Source of the DNA: Atrichornis clamosus
Lineage: Eukaryota; Chordata; Aves; Passeriformes; Menuridae
Length of the DNA stretch: 64,000 nucleotides
Assembly (NCBI GenBank): GCA_013400975.1
Contig: WBMZ01010152.1
Span: forward strand, 1-64,000
Direction: 5' to 3'
Shown here: in pieces, positions 10,217 to 22,700 of the stretch
Position numbering within the stretch: position 1 is the first letter of the stretch
How the letters are laid out: each line of letters opens with the position of its first letter
Translations under genes and position numbers: made by a program
Notes under the pieces: model-generated
Database searches by the model: none
Seen by the model: only the letters and a program-made list of their open reading frames with translations
What the model was told of the DNA's origin: nothing

Positions 10217-12322
10217 GTAGGTACTGTACTATAAAAGAGAATTTCTTAACAGACTGTTAAAGCAGTTGTCAGTGTTACTTTTATTGCAGCTTGTTCGGGA
10301 AGATTTGTTTTTGTTTGTATCATATTCTGTGGTATGTAGTAGTAGCTCATTTTATGTCGTTTCACATGTATGCTCAGCCATTACTTTAGGTAAGATTATT
10401 AACATAAATTTAAGGAAGTGCATTCTTGGTCTTTTTGTCTGCAATGAAGTGTTGTATGAGCACAGTGGAATTCAAGGGAATTACAAATGCAGAACAGAAA
10501 GCTTTCCAGGACTTACAGGCAAGAGTAGAATGTTGAGTCATTAGATATGCTGCTTTGCTTAGATTAGTCTGCATTAAAATAAACTCTCTCATTTTAAACT
10601 CTTCTACACATTGTTATAAAATCTTGTAGAAGAATAGCTGTGCTGTACCAGGAGGTTTTGTTTAGAAATAATGCCATTCTTATTGCTCACTGAAATGTTG
10701 TGCATAGTGTGGAGTATTATGTGCTTAGATTCATGAATTTCCAAGGCACTATCAGTAAGGCAGCTGTACAGGCAGGTACTCACTGAGAGTGTGGTGAATT
10801 TATCCTGTTACACAGGATCTTGTGTGTGTGCTTGCACTTGTAATTAAAAGATGTTAAGGATTTTTACAAGGCCTTGAGTTCATACAGGTGTTGCCATCCT
10901 TCGAGCAAAGATGTGAGAGTTTCTTTGTCTGTGGTTTCTGTGTATGTATGAGTAAATTACTTCACAGAGGTTTCAAAATCAGATACATGGCTTCCAGAAG
11001 TGTATCAAATTGGTAAAAATTTATATTATCAAGGTTGAGAAATGCATATGTGATAATGCAAAACCTTACAGTGATCTGCCCTTGACTTTATAGGCTCTAT
11101 AAGATATATAAATAATTTGTAGGGTGTGTGGAGAGAGAGTGTCTCTTTTGTTTTAATTTAAAAGTAGCAGTGCACAGTGTGAAAATATCTGAGCTGTGTT
11201 TTGAACCTTACAAACACTTTCCAGTGGTTAAATTTCTAACTTTAAAATAATATAATTTTATAATCCTTTAGTGAGCACAGTTTTAACTTGTGAGAACATC
11301 TTGGATGCTAAGGTTTCTGGTTCTGACTGTTGTAATACACACAAGACAGTTGGGTGCTTTTCACCATAACTTGGCTACTTCAATGCAAGTTCAGCCACTT
11401 GCATTCTTCCTTTTTCTGAGATGACTTCTCCCCACCCTGTCTGGATTGTTGTATTAATTAGAAAAGTGTTCCTTACACTTTCTGTGACATCTCTTTGGTT
11501 TGTCCATGTTTCATGACTGAATGGACAGTAGCTTTGGTTCTTCAAAGTAGAGGAGCAGGAACTGGTGGTAATTACAGGCAGTAGGTTTAAAAATTACTCC
11601 CTGTCCCAGGGAAAGCAAATTTCTGACAGCAGCTGACAGATTGCTTACCAGTATAAATGTGCATGGCCAGTAAGTCTGGCCTTATCTCATGCCACAGTCT
11701 TAAGACCAACCTACTGCCATGTAGGATGGCTTTTTCCAATATTGTGCAACCCACCTTAAAGGCTCCTGTGCCCACTGAGCAGGTTGCACCTCACCTTTTG
11801 AGAAAAACTGATGTAGGACAAAAATGTGCAAGTCCACAGGAATTCTTCCTTTTACAGTTATAGTTCTTGTGGAATATTTTCTGATTGGGATAAAGCCAGA
11901 TTTTTGGGAGAGACGTTCTGCCTGTCTGTTTGTCTCATGTCAGTGGACACTCGAACCAAGCAGTCATGATGTTAACCTGAGGAGAGATTAACAATGTGAA
12001 GAGTTGTTGTGTCAGTTTATTCCACATACTTGTGTCATGGTAGGAGCTGAAAACTGCTCAAGTAACACGTTATGGAGATTGGCCTGATGGGCAGAGGAAG
12101 TTGGTTTTCTGTCTGTGAGGAGGTCACAGATCTAGGGCTGAATTTTCATTTACTGGGTACATGAAATGACAGCTACATTTTCAAAAGGTCAAACTGTGCA
12201 ATGCAAAGCTATGCTTAATACTATTCCTTTTCTAGAAAATATTTAGGGAGAAGACATTAAAAATTATAATATATTGGCTGTAGTGTAAAACTGTCTTTTC
12301 ATATTTGCTTTAAATTTGTCAG

Positions 12323-12523
12323 TCATTAGTTAATAGAACAAAACATTACGTTAACCAGGCACTTAATGACCCTCAGAGTAGTTCTATACAGACAGAAGCA
12401 GCATCAGACAGTAAGTTACTGCATCAAAAAATCTTAGATAGCAGAGCAGCCATCAGCTCAGGTGCCAAGCAGGCATCGCAGCAGCAGCTCCGTATCACCC
12501 CCGCAATTGCTCAGAAGTATTGA
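12323..12523 (+). other. Candidate cryptic or alternative exon, 66 codons open to a stop
   Basis: A good acceptor (ctttaaatttgtcag) is followed in phase 0, matching the upstream exon 5 donor, by 66 open codons ending in TGA at 12521. The frame begins SLVNRTKHYVNQALNDPQ and ends QQQLRITPAIAQKY. A perfect donor, gtaagt, lies inside at 12411, so a cassette exon of 88 nt (12323-12410) is also possible and would shift the frame of the next exon to an early stop. I do not recognise the peptide. A polyadenylation hexamer aataaa occurs at about 13448. Chance open frame remains possible. Confidence 0.3.
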
Positions 12524-14850
12524 TTTTCCTGTAGTGCCAGTGATCACAGTGTCACAGTTGTAGTGCTCCCCGAAATCAGAGCGCAGCAACGAGCTGCTGG
12601 CCATCTTGCCTTGGACTTGTCCGGAAGAGGAAGATTGCAGCTGGCTTGCCTTGGGGTGGCCAGCACTGATGGAGGAACTGGCTGAGCTCCAGGTTTTCCA
12701 AGCCTGAAGCTCACTGGAGAGAGTTCCAGCTGGCTTTGCAAACTGTCCAGCTGCAGAAGGGCAAGCCTGTTTTAGAATATAGATCTTTTCATACCAGCCA
12801 GTTTGCAGCAGTCTCGTTTCCTTTAAAATGTGGAGGGTCTTTTAGCTGTCCCTTCCTCTGACTTTTCTGTGTCAGAAAGGTGTCAGCTGTGGTGATACTT
12901 CCTCCAGTCATATTGAGGTATCTTGCAACATGGAAATGCTGTGTATGCTGTCAGTCTGCAGCACAGCTTGCACAAAGGCTTCAAAATGTAGAGTGTTAGT
13001 GGAGATGAAAAAGGAGACTATTTTTTATATGTTTTGTAAAGTATTGGAATCATGTTCCAAATGATGAAAAACAATGCTTTAAAGGGCTAGATAATGCTAC
13101 TTCTAGCTAGAGAAAAGGGGAATAATCTTAGGCTAATATTTTATTGATGAGACTCTAATGAGATAAGCCAGCAATCAATTTTTTTAATTGTTCTAAGTGC
13201 AATGTTCAAAGTTTGCCTAAATTGCCTTTCTTAGAGTCCATGTGCTCTTTCTATCCCCTTATATATACAGACTTTGTCTGTCTTGTTTTGCGTGTTAGGG
13301 GAGGTAAAATTTCTGTGAATAAGAGAGATGTTCTTTATTTAATGTGTTAAAGTTGTAAGTGGATTGATGAGTAATGGAGATGGTTTAGCACTTTGTGTAT
13401 TGTGTTGGCACTAAATGCATCATCACTCCTGGAGGTTCAAGCCATGTAATAAATTTGAATGATTAAAAAAACCAGTAAAAAAATCAGTGATTCATCTTAA
13501 TTAAAACAAGTTTAATTATATGCAAAGCTATATAAAGTCTCGTGCAGGACTAGGATTAGGAAGGATGGGTAGAAATACATCTGGACCATTATTGCTGCAC
13601 TAATTTGGGCACAGTGTCCAGGGCGTAGACTCTGCCATATTCTAAATTACACTAGAACAGGATTTGCTCAAACATTCCCTGACAGTTTTCCATGGACTGT
13701 CACAGTGGTGGGAGTCTCTCAAAAGTTGAGATAGAGTAATGGAATTTGGAAACAAGATACAACAGCAGAATAAGAATTATGTTCTGTGGGGATGTTCTGC
13801 TTGGGTTTTTAATCCTCTACTGAAGCTTTTTCTGGCATCACTTTTATGTTCATGAATGAATGTAATTTGTACACATTTTAGTGAAATTAAGGAAATAATT
13901 TTCTTTTTGTCTTGTGTGCAAGGCGGCTTAGAAATAGAAGAGTACTAGACAGCCCTTTGGATAAAAGGAGTATTTTCTATTAATGAACTAATAAAGATCT
14001 AGTCACTGACTTGGAATTTGGTGTGCAATAAAATTTAAATAAAAATGGCTGTTGAGCAGTAGACATCTGGGATCCACTAGCAGGAGCAAAGCCTATACTT
14101 GACAAATTGTTTGCCTATTTTAAATATAGCCTAATAATTTTCTGAGTTGTTATCATGGACTTTATTTTCAGAATGGTGTGGGCTGTACCTTAACATAAGA
14201 AGAATGTTGTCACTGTTTGCTGTTTGGAAACCAATAGCAAAAGGCCAGGCTTAAAAGCAAAGACTAAAAGAAAAGCTTAATAAAAGTGAACACATATAAC
14301 TTGGTCAAACACTGATTAACAGGGAGAATAAAAGACCATTATTTGGAGCAGGCCAAGACAATATAAATATGAATAACACAATATAATTAAATGAAGTAGA
14401 ATTTAGGTAGGATATAAGGCAAATATTCTTAAAGTAAAACAGATTATTAGATGGTAGATCAGGCTCCCAAAGACGGTGATGAAAAAGCCATAATTGAAAA
14501 CACTCAAAAATAGACCATTTGACATACTGTAGTAAGAATTGTATAATAAATTGGGGTGTAGGTGGGACGAGTGGTCTAGTGGCTTCAGTTTTATTTTTCT
14601 TTATTGCTTTGTTGAAAACTTATGCTCAAAGGAACAATATTGTTGTCAGATTAACATTAAAATTTATGTGCTGAGTTTTTAAAAAGTCAATTTTTTTTTA
14701 TTTGAGAGGAAAAATATTTGTGCAGATTCTGAGGCACCATTGAAAAATTGTAGCTGCTACTAAGACAGCATGTTAAGCAATGGTAAATATGAATTCTAGG
14801 CCCATAAAAGCATGAACATTGTAAGTTAATGCTGCCAGATTACATGATAG

Positions 14851-14974
14851 CTGAGGTTTGATATGACATTTATCTTCAGGAGTGAGTAGACTGATAAATC
14901 ACAAGTGGCATAGCCACAAGTGACTTAGCAAGTGTTTACTCATGAGTGAAGATAAATGTCATATCAGACCGCAG
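14851..14974. repeat. Imperfect palindrome / hairpin element, 38-bp arms
   Basis: The left arm 14851-14888 and right arm 14938-14974/5 are inverted copies. The core gatatgacatttatcttca is perfect, and the arms match at about 32 of 38 positions overall. The 49-nt spacer carries a smaller hairpin, gtggc-ata-gccac. It may be a small non-autonomous DNA-transposon relic or a transcribed hairpin. No terminal duplication was evident. Confidence 0.7.
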
Positions 14975-15879
14975 CCATTCTGAATTTTGTATGTTTACAA
15001 GTGTCTTGTTTCTTCCTTCTGTAATATTTTGTTTTAACTTAATTGAGAGAAAAAAATGCTTGGTAAAGAACATTTTTCAAATTTATTTTTATTTTTCATT
15101 GTTTGCAGAAGCTTCTGTTTGCTCTGCTTTTGTCTTTATTGTGGTATTTGATAGGTTTAAGCTTTTGGATGAGATGCTTTTGTTGCAAAGGGTGATTTAT
15201 GTGAATTGAGCCAGGCTGGTTTTGCAGCCCTTGTCAAGTAAAGGGGAGGCAAATTGTTGGGACCTCGTGCATCTGCACTGGGCCAGGAGACTTGCAAAAT
15301 CCTTGTCCTCAGAGACTTAGCAATGAATTCTAATCTAATTGTCCTTAAGGACTCTTCCTTTCAATGGATTGTAGGTAGTGGCTTTCATTTTGTTTTGTAT
15401 TTCCTGTGTAGGCATGAGAAAGACTGATAACTTCTGTTCTCTTTCTGCTTCTGTATGTTTTATGTGCTGTGGCTGGATTCTTTCTCAGTCTGTGTTTGTT
15501 GGTTATTTGTGGTGTTATTATTGGTCTGTGCTCACGTCTGTAATTTGTTCTCTGTCCTGCAATAACTTACACAGAAGATTCACACCTGCCATGGAATGAT
15601 CATCACCTTTTGGCTTGAGATTGGGACCACAGAGAACCATTACTTTATTCTCACAGATTTATTAAATCTACGCTTTTTGAAGAAAATCCTTAGAGAAAAA
15701 TGAGTATTTCAGCTGTCACCTCTTTGTTATTCTGGATGTCAGTAGTGTGATTGTTATATATCCTTTTTTTGTTTTCATGAGTCTGCTGCCTTGTGGAAGC
15801 ACCTTTGTATAAACACCCCTTTTTTTCAGCTGTGGAAATAAAGTCAACTTTTGCAAAGGACAGAGTAGTATCTGCATTG

Positions 15880-15990
15880 TTCAGGAGGTGAGAGAGGGAG
15901 CTGGTCTGGGGGAGCAGACAAGTGGTGAATCAAAGTGAGTGTGATGGTGGAGAGAGATGACAAGGGGAGAAGTGCAAAGATGAAAAAAAG
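15880..15990 (+). repeat. Purine-rich (G/A) tract
   Basis: About 110 bases dominated by gag, gga and aaag words on the + strand (ggaggtgagagagggagc, aaaaaaagagagggagag), interrupted by scattered t. Low-complexity sequence. Confidence 0.5.
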
Positions 15991-16514
15991 AGAGGGAGAG
16001 TGCTTTCTATTGTGAGAAATGTACATCTTCGCAGAAAAATGTTACTTTAGAGAAAAAAAATGTAGGTTACCCTGCATGTATTGCACTTGGAGAAGCAATG
16101 CCATGACTTTCCTGCTTTAGTGTATTCCTTGAAGAGCTCCAAAGTGCAGCAGCCTAGGAGATGATGCTTCAGCTTTTGACTGATAAATTGAAGAGGAATA
16201 CACTGGTATATGACAGTACTTGCTGTCTCAACACTGTCTTGATCCTAATTTTGTTTGGTGATTTTGCTGTCTTCCAAATCTATCAAATCCAGACAGTGAC
16301 TAAATCACATTCCATCTTTTCTGTTTTCTGTGCCTTCGTTGTTCTTATTCTGTTGTTGTGCTTGCTCTCTTCAGTGGTGTAAATAATGAAAATGCTTCCC
16401 GTTTGAATGGAGTAGAATGCAGTTACAGTTTCTGTAAGCTTTGAAGACTTTTGTATTCTGTCTTGTTACCTTTTCTGACACAGCACTTTTATAAAATCCT
16501 TGATGATGTGATTA

Positions 16515-16880
16515 TGGACATAGTGGCAAAAGGTTGGAAAGGACTTCTGGAGGTGTCTTGTCCAGCCTCCTGCTTACAGGTTAGGATGTGTCCCTGGTGA
16601 CCAGGCATGTTTTGAGTGTCTTCAAGAAGCAATTACACAGCCTCTATGGGCAGCCTGGTCCAAGCTTGCCCACCCTCGTGGTAATATTTTTTTTCTTACA
16701 TTACGTTGGAATTTCGTGTATTCCAGCCTGAGTCTTTTGTGTTACATCCTTCAGCTCTGCATGTGAGAGAGTCTGGCTCTGTCTTCTCTCCATGTTCGCA
16801 AAGGTGGATGCAAACAGTAGTAAGATGTCCCCTTTTCTGAAGGCTGAAGTAGTGTCCCTGATAGCCTCAGTGTACTAAAA
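16515..16880 (-). repeat. CR1 LINE fragment, - strand, diverged
   Basis: The + strand text reads as the complement of a CR1 3' region: aaggttggaaaggacttctg, then cagcctctatgggcagcctg, then cttacattacgttggaattt, then gagagtctggctctgtcttc, and gatgtccccttttctgaagg. The order matches CR1 read in reverse. It is heavily mutated with no open frame. Confidence 0.8.
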
Positions 16881-16977
16881 CATCCACCTCTGTATCTGCT
16901 CTCTCAGTCTGGGTTAGTGCTTGTGAGCTGATCAGTTGGCATTCAGCATTAATTCAGAATATGGATGGATATCGTGA

Positions 16978-17050
16978 GATGGGCTAGACTTGTGTGTGTT
17001 TTTAGCCCCATGAGATGATGGGCTAGACTTGTGTGTATTTTTAGCATGTG
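16978..17050. repeat. 39-bp tandem duplication
   Basis: The string gatgggctagacttgtgtgt starts at about 16978 and again at about 17017, each copy running on through tttttag, with a few differences between copies. Confidence 0.75.
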
Positions 17051-19489
17051 AGAGATATGAAATAATTCAAGTTAATCATCTCCCATCCAAGCTTGCTAGT
17101 ACCCTTGTTCATTGCCTACAACTTTCAGGTCAAGCTAAGTACATAATAGAAATGTTTATGATGCTGGGAAAACAGGCAAGAAGATTAGAACTGTTTGAAT
17201 TGTCTTAATTGATGAAGCGTGGTTTAGATAGTTCATAAATTTTAATGCAGGATCAGTTACCTCTATTTTATTGTTTTTTATTGTGTCCCTAGTTTTCCTG
17301 CAAAGGAGGTTGGTTACACATTCTGTTTCAGAAACAAATTGGTAATGTTAATTCCTTAATGACTTCCAGATCTGGAGATTGCATCTGTGTTGAAATGTGT
17401 CTTAAAACTCCAGTATAGAAACTGGGATTTAGTGTAAAACGCTACTCTGAGGTCTGGTGCAGTTTTTCCTTTGAGACAGTACGTGCTTGATTGGTTTTTG
17501 TATGGAATTTAAGATGATAATTTTGGTCTCTGCCCCTTGGAAAAGTTTGTTTCTCAATTTGCTACCCTTTCAGCACTTGAACATACATTGAAGTCCTAGT
17601 ACAGTACTTGCTCAAAGACAGTTGTTTGAATGTATTTGACAGTAAAGAAAACACTGCCATTTTTTATGTCATCTTAAATGGTTAAATAGTGTTCTGTCTT
17701 TAATGGTGTTAGTGGCTCATTATATAGGGTATTCACATGAAAATATTAGTCAGGGGAAAGAGAACTTGGTTCTTAACTGTAGAAGTTGATTCACAGAGAG
17801 GAAAAAGAAGTAATTGCAGCAAGTTACTTTAATACCAGATAGTAATTCTGTCCACAGGTCCCACACAGCTCCTTTCTGGCCTGTGAAGGTACAGCAGCTT
17901 TTCTTCACTGTTCTCTGAAATCCAGTAAGTTATTGTAAAAGTGGCAACATTCTTCTTTTTCATCTCAATATAGGGTTTTTTTCCCCGTGGACTGTTCTAT
18001 CTTTTTACCAAAAATACACTAGTACATGTTTCTTGGGCATCAAAATGCAGTTAAATTTGACTTTTTTCCCCTGATTTTCCCTGATCAACTCTTGTTTCCT
18101 TCCTGTTTTTAAGCATGGTAGCTACTTTATTCTTTCCTCTTTGAGTGTGACTATTCACTCACTGTCTTGACCAAGTAAATTTATATCCATTTGCTCCATT
18201 TCTGTGCTTAGTACAAATGCTCTATTTCCCTTCAGTGTCCATAGAGCAAAGCTGAATCCTTAATCTTTTCCCTTTTTTCTTTCTGCAAGGTGGTTATTGT
18301 TAATACTTCCACATCCACAGGTTTATTACAACTTTTAAACTTTGTATATTTTAGAATGTACAAAATCCAATTTTGTAACTTCAGAATGGCCGTATTTGTT
18401 TTTTCTCCAGAATACATTACAGGTCACTCATTAGTCTTTCCTTGGTTGTAGTTTTCACCTGTCTTCCTTCCAGTTTTGAAGCCCTGGTTGCTGCTAATGG
18501 AACAATTTTCTAATTGTTCATTCTCTACTTTTGTGGAAGATGCTGTTTCTCCTTTCCTTTCCTTCATAGGTTGAAGTCAGAGATGTGACCATTTGTTGTC
18601 CAGCTGCATAACCTGGTTTTAGGCACACCTTGTAGGAACTGCTGCCTGGAGGTGCAGGGGTTCCCCTTTGCTCCCTGCAGTGCTGTGCAGTGTGGTGTGT
18701 TGTCTTCCAGGAGAGAATGCTGCATCCCAGGGTGGGAGGCCCGAGGGTCAGAGGCAGCAGGCACCTCCTGCAGTGGGAGGAACACGGTTGTGACTCTGAG
18801 GGGCACGTGGCTTCTGATGGTGTCATGCCCTAGTTGGGGCTGTAATTTCACTCATAGCTATTTGCCAGTGTTTTATTTTCAAGGTTTATTTGTGGATTTT
18901 TTTACAGCTCTGCAGCATCCACACGTCTTCTTGAGTCTTCTGTTCCTTCCATCTGTGCCTACCCTGTCCCTGATTATATAAATGTACATTTTGCTGTTGA
19001 TTAAACGTGACCCTTGCAGGTGTTTTCTTTTTGATTTGATTTGTTTATGGGTCAAATTTTAAGTTTCTAATCCAGTTTCAGATTGGGGAAGGACTTCACA
19101 ACTTGAATTAGTATTAGGTGAAACCTTGAGAATATCCAGTTAATATTTAAAAGATGAATAGTATATGATCACCCCAAAACTTGGTTTTCTTTCTTGTGTA
19201 TATCTGACTTTGGAACCCGTAATATTTTAGAATTTGTTTTTAGTATGTTTTCTTTAAAAAGCGTAGATATGTAGTGCAAGGCCTGATGTTTGTAGATGAA
19301 TACCACTACAATTATTGCAGCATTTTCTTCTACAAAATTGCGCTTCTTCCTAGTAAAATTTCTGAAAACAAAAGTCTAAATTTAAATATTAATGACTTTG
19401 AAATATATTTTTGATGAAGGTTGTGACATATGACATCTGTGTGGAATATGATTTGATTTTTTTTAAAAGCATAATGGCAAAATAGGTAT

Positions 19490-19505
19490 ATACACACACA
19501 CACAA
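19490..19505. repeat. (AC)n microsatellite, short
   Basis: About eight ca/ac units, located 150 bp upstream of local exon 6. Confidence 0.85.
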
Positions 19506-19651
19506 CCACATGAATATGACGATTGTCACCAGCTGGTTGTGCTTTTAGAGATCCACATGCTTGTATTGGTAATTACAGGTATTAGTGTATTTACGTTGTG
19601 TGTGTTTGTGTATAAAGAGTATAATATAAGTATACTTTTCTTTAATAATAG

Positions 19652-19757
19652 CAGATTATCCAGTCAACATCTGCTCAAACTGTGAAACGAACCCCTGCTT
19701 GCCAGACTACCCAGATTAGGATGCCAGTGGTAATAACTCAGACCATTAGACCACAAG
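19652..19757 (+). CDS. TAF4B: TAF4B exon (local exon 6): short linker exon
   Basis: A 106-nt exon entering in phase 0 and leaving in phase 1, local residues 278-312 plus one base. It reads QIIQSTSAQTVKRTPACQTT then QIRMPVVITQTIRPQ. The donor is gtatgg after CAAG. The acceptor is a tandem NAGNAG (tag-cag), so the leading Gln is optional and 19655 is the alternative start. The tract upstream is only moderately pyrimidine-rich. It joins the next exon through a split Gly codon, and the Q/T/V-rich style matches its neighbours. It is isolated by introns of 9.4 and 4.1 kb. Confidence 0.78.
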
Positions 19758-22700
19758 GTATGGGTTTAAATGTTTTAGTGAGATTGTTACCTTTGTATGA
19801 ATTTCGTTGTAATGACAAACAAGTAGCATGGAAAAACGTACAGTGTTGACATTGGCAACATTGTTGACATTTATTTTTTACTTCATGCTGGCTGAAGAAT
19901 GCATGTTTTCATGTGCAGTTTCAAGGTGTTTTAGACCAACACAGTGAAATGTTTTGAAACAACCTTAGGATTAAACTCTCACATGTTTAGCTCCTTACTC
20001 AGCAGTTTTTCATGGAAAGTTTTAAACCAGGTCAGGAACTTGGCTCTTACTGTCCTAAGCTGTCACTCTGGGCGAAGAAAGCAATACTTTATTTTCCTGA
20101 AGCCTAGTGGATGCCTCAATTTAATCATCCTACTTTTAATTCTTACTTTTGAAGCAGAACATGATAGTCCCTGTCTGCAGCTACAGAGGTCAAGGTAGGA
20201 GTCCTAGGGAAATTCCTCAAGCCTCATGTTTTTTTTCTGACCCCTGCTACTATGTTTACTTTTTGGTGAGGTCAGAGACTGACTACAGCAGCCTGACATG
20301 CCTTGATGAGCCACTGCATGTGGTTTGTACCCACCTTCCTCATCTGTCTGTGCACAGGTGGGTTCATGTCTGGCTGATACATCCCCTTTCTAAGTGGATT
20401 CTTGTAGCCTCCCTGCTTTCTAATAAATACCCATTTATTTCTTTCTACCATGGAACGTGTTAGGCTTGGGTTTTATTTTTCCTGAATATGTGTGAGAGTA
20501 TCTTTTTGGATGTGGGCATTTACATGATTGAGGGTTTGTAATGGAATACAGAGCTTGTCATCTTCAGGTATTGAATCAGGACTCAAACTAGTTTAAGTGC
20601 ACATAAAAGCTGTTGCTGCCTACTTGACTTCATTGCTTGGTTGTTTCTTTTCTCCTTGGGAAAAAAAAGGCATAAACAATGTTTAATAGCAGTTGATGTT
20701 TTACTTGCTCTGTTCTCTTAGGGGAATCCAAAGGTTGAATGGACACGGAGACTAAGCTGTCACTGTAATCCTGTAGGCTGTTTTTCTGAGTTAGAAAGAA
20801 ATAACATTTGCTCACCATTAAATGTGTGTATTTGATAGGACTGATACTCATGTCCTGAGTTTAAAACATGTTCATGCATCTTAAAGCATGAGCTTTCACT
20901 TCCGACTAATGTGTCTGAGAGTGAAGGCAGATTTCATTTCTTGCTCAGTCTCCAAGTTGTGAATGTCAGCAGTGTGCTGAGAATTTGCATGATACTGGCA
21001 TCTCTTTACGCAGTGGATTCAGAATATGAATTTATTCTTGATAGCACTTGATCAGCCAGTAGAAGCAACTTAACTGGCAGTTTGGCTGAAGGTAGATAGT
21101 GGTTTCATAAAAGCCAATTTATGCAAGGTCCTGCTTTCTGGTGAGCTTATTCAAATTTACAGGTTTGGTTAAGCCCACCAGTGTATGGTTTTAATGACAC
21201 AGCCAAACCAAAGAAGAATAGGCATTTAGAAAACATCCCAGTGTAAAACCACTCATCCTACAGCCCACATCCAGGAGCAGTCTGCCTGTGTGCTGGCAGC
21301 GCTGTCAGAGGCAGCTTCATTTTGATATATTGCTAAAACCTTTTACTGTAAACACCAGTGTAATGATACTTTATACTGACCTAGGTATTCCTGCTGAAGG
21401 AGATAATATACTGGAATAGGACATGGTCTAAATAAAAATTACAGTAGTATAATTTTGTGGAGTGTGACTTGTTAAGGATAGTTACACCAGAACTGAGCTG
21501 ACCTCCACAAAGTGCTGCATTTCCCTCCTTGATCGGAGTGAATCTCCAAGTGTAATATATCTTTACTATATGTGAACAGACTGTAATGCTTCTTAGAACA
21601 GTAGTTTAGATAAAATTGGCAGGCTTTAAGGACTTTTATATAAATAAAATTACTTCCACACTAGCGGAAGTAACACCATGGTTACTGCATGAAAAACTCA
21701 CTCCTTTACCAAAGCACTTACTAGTATAACAATTAGGTGTATTCCATCTTATGGATGGAGGAATTGAGCCCAATAATAAAATAATTAGCCAGAGTATTTG
21801 TTGCAGCTGTTTAACCTGTGCTGAAATACAACCAGGATTTATAAGCTCCTAAGTTTGGGCTCCTTTTCTAGATCATGCTACTTAAAATTTGAAGCAAGGA
21901 TCCAGTGGTGAAAGCCTCTGTATGTCATTACCAATCCCATGGAATATCTAGGCCCACAGGTGATTTTAATTTTCAAAATATGCTCTGCCCCATTATATAA
22001 ATTGATCTTTTAGCCATACATTTTGTCTAACTCTTAGTCATGCACAATCGTGATTTATTTAAACCAGAAAATTTATATGTCATCCCAAATCTCACATGTG
22101 CTTTGCTAGATCCATTTGAGTGAAATTACATATACTTGGGTGAAAGTAAGGGAGACTTAATTCTTCCATATTCAGTGCAGACATTCTGTTTTCCTGAGAC
22201 CAAGAAGTTCACTACTCTGTTGCTGTACCCTTTTGAGTTTTGGGGGTGTTTTTCAATCAAAAGTTGTTATCTGTGGGAAACAAAGCCTTGATACTCATTC
22301 CAAAGAAATGTATTATTAACTGTGGAGGAGTTCAATTGTTACCTTAATTTTGCCATTGCAATAATTTTCAAGGTTAACGCATTTTTAATCTTCTAGATAT
22401 TAATTGTACAAAGCAGAGATCTGCTGATTTTTATTATTGTATTATTTCTTTCCTTCCAGTTCACTTAGTAGAAAACATTTCCATTAGTTCATCTGAAATA
22501 GATAAATGAATTGTCTGGTCCATGAACTAATGCTGTCTGTGACATCTCATGGACCTTGAATATTCTGATGACAAAATATTTTTTTTCCCCAGGCTTGAGC
22601 CTGAAGTCCTAAATCTGGTTTTGTATTTGCTGAAGTTGAGAGTCGACACTGCAGCTTATTTATACAGATGGAGAACTGAACAAACACTGTCAAATTAGTT

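Larger units (their letters stand above)
10217..19651 (+). other. TAF4B: Intron between local exons 5 and 6 (9.4 kb)
   Basis: Long AT-rich intron. Contents listed separately: a candidate cryptic exon near 12.3 kb, a palindromic element at 14.85-14.97 kb, a purine-rich tract near 15.9 kb, a CR1 relic near 16.5-16.9 kb and a short tandem duplication near 17.0 kb. A GC-richer patch at 18.59-18.83 kb is unassigned. Confidence 0.8.
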
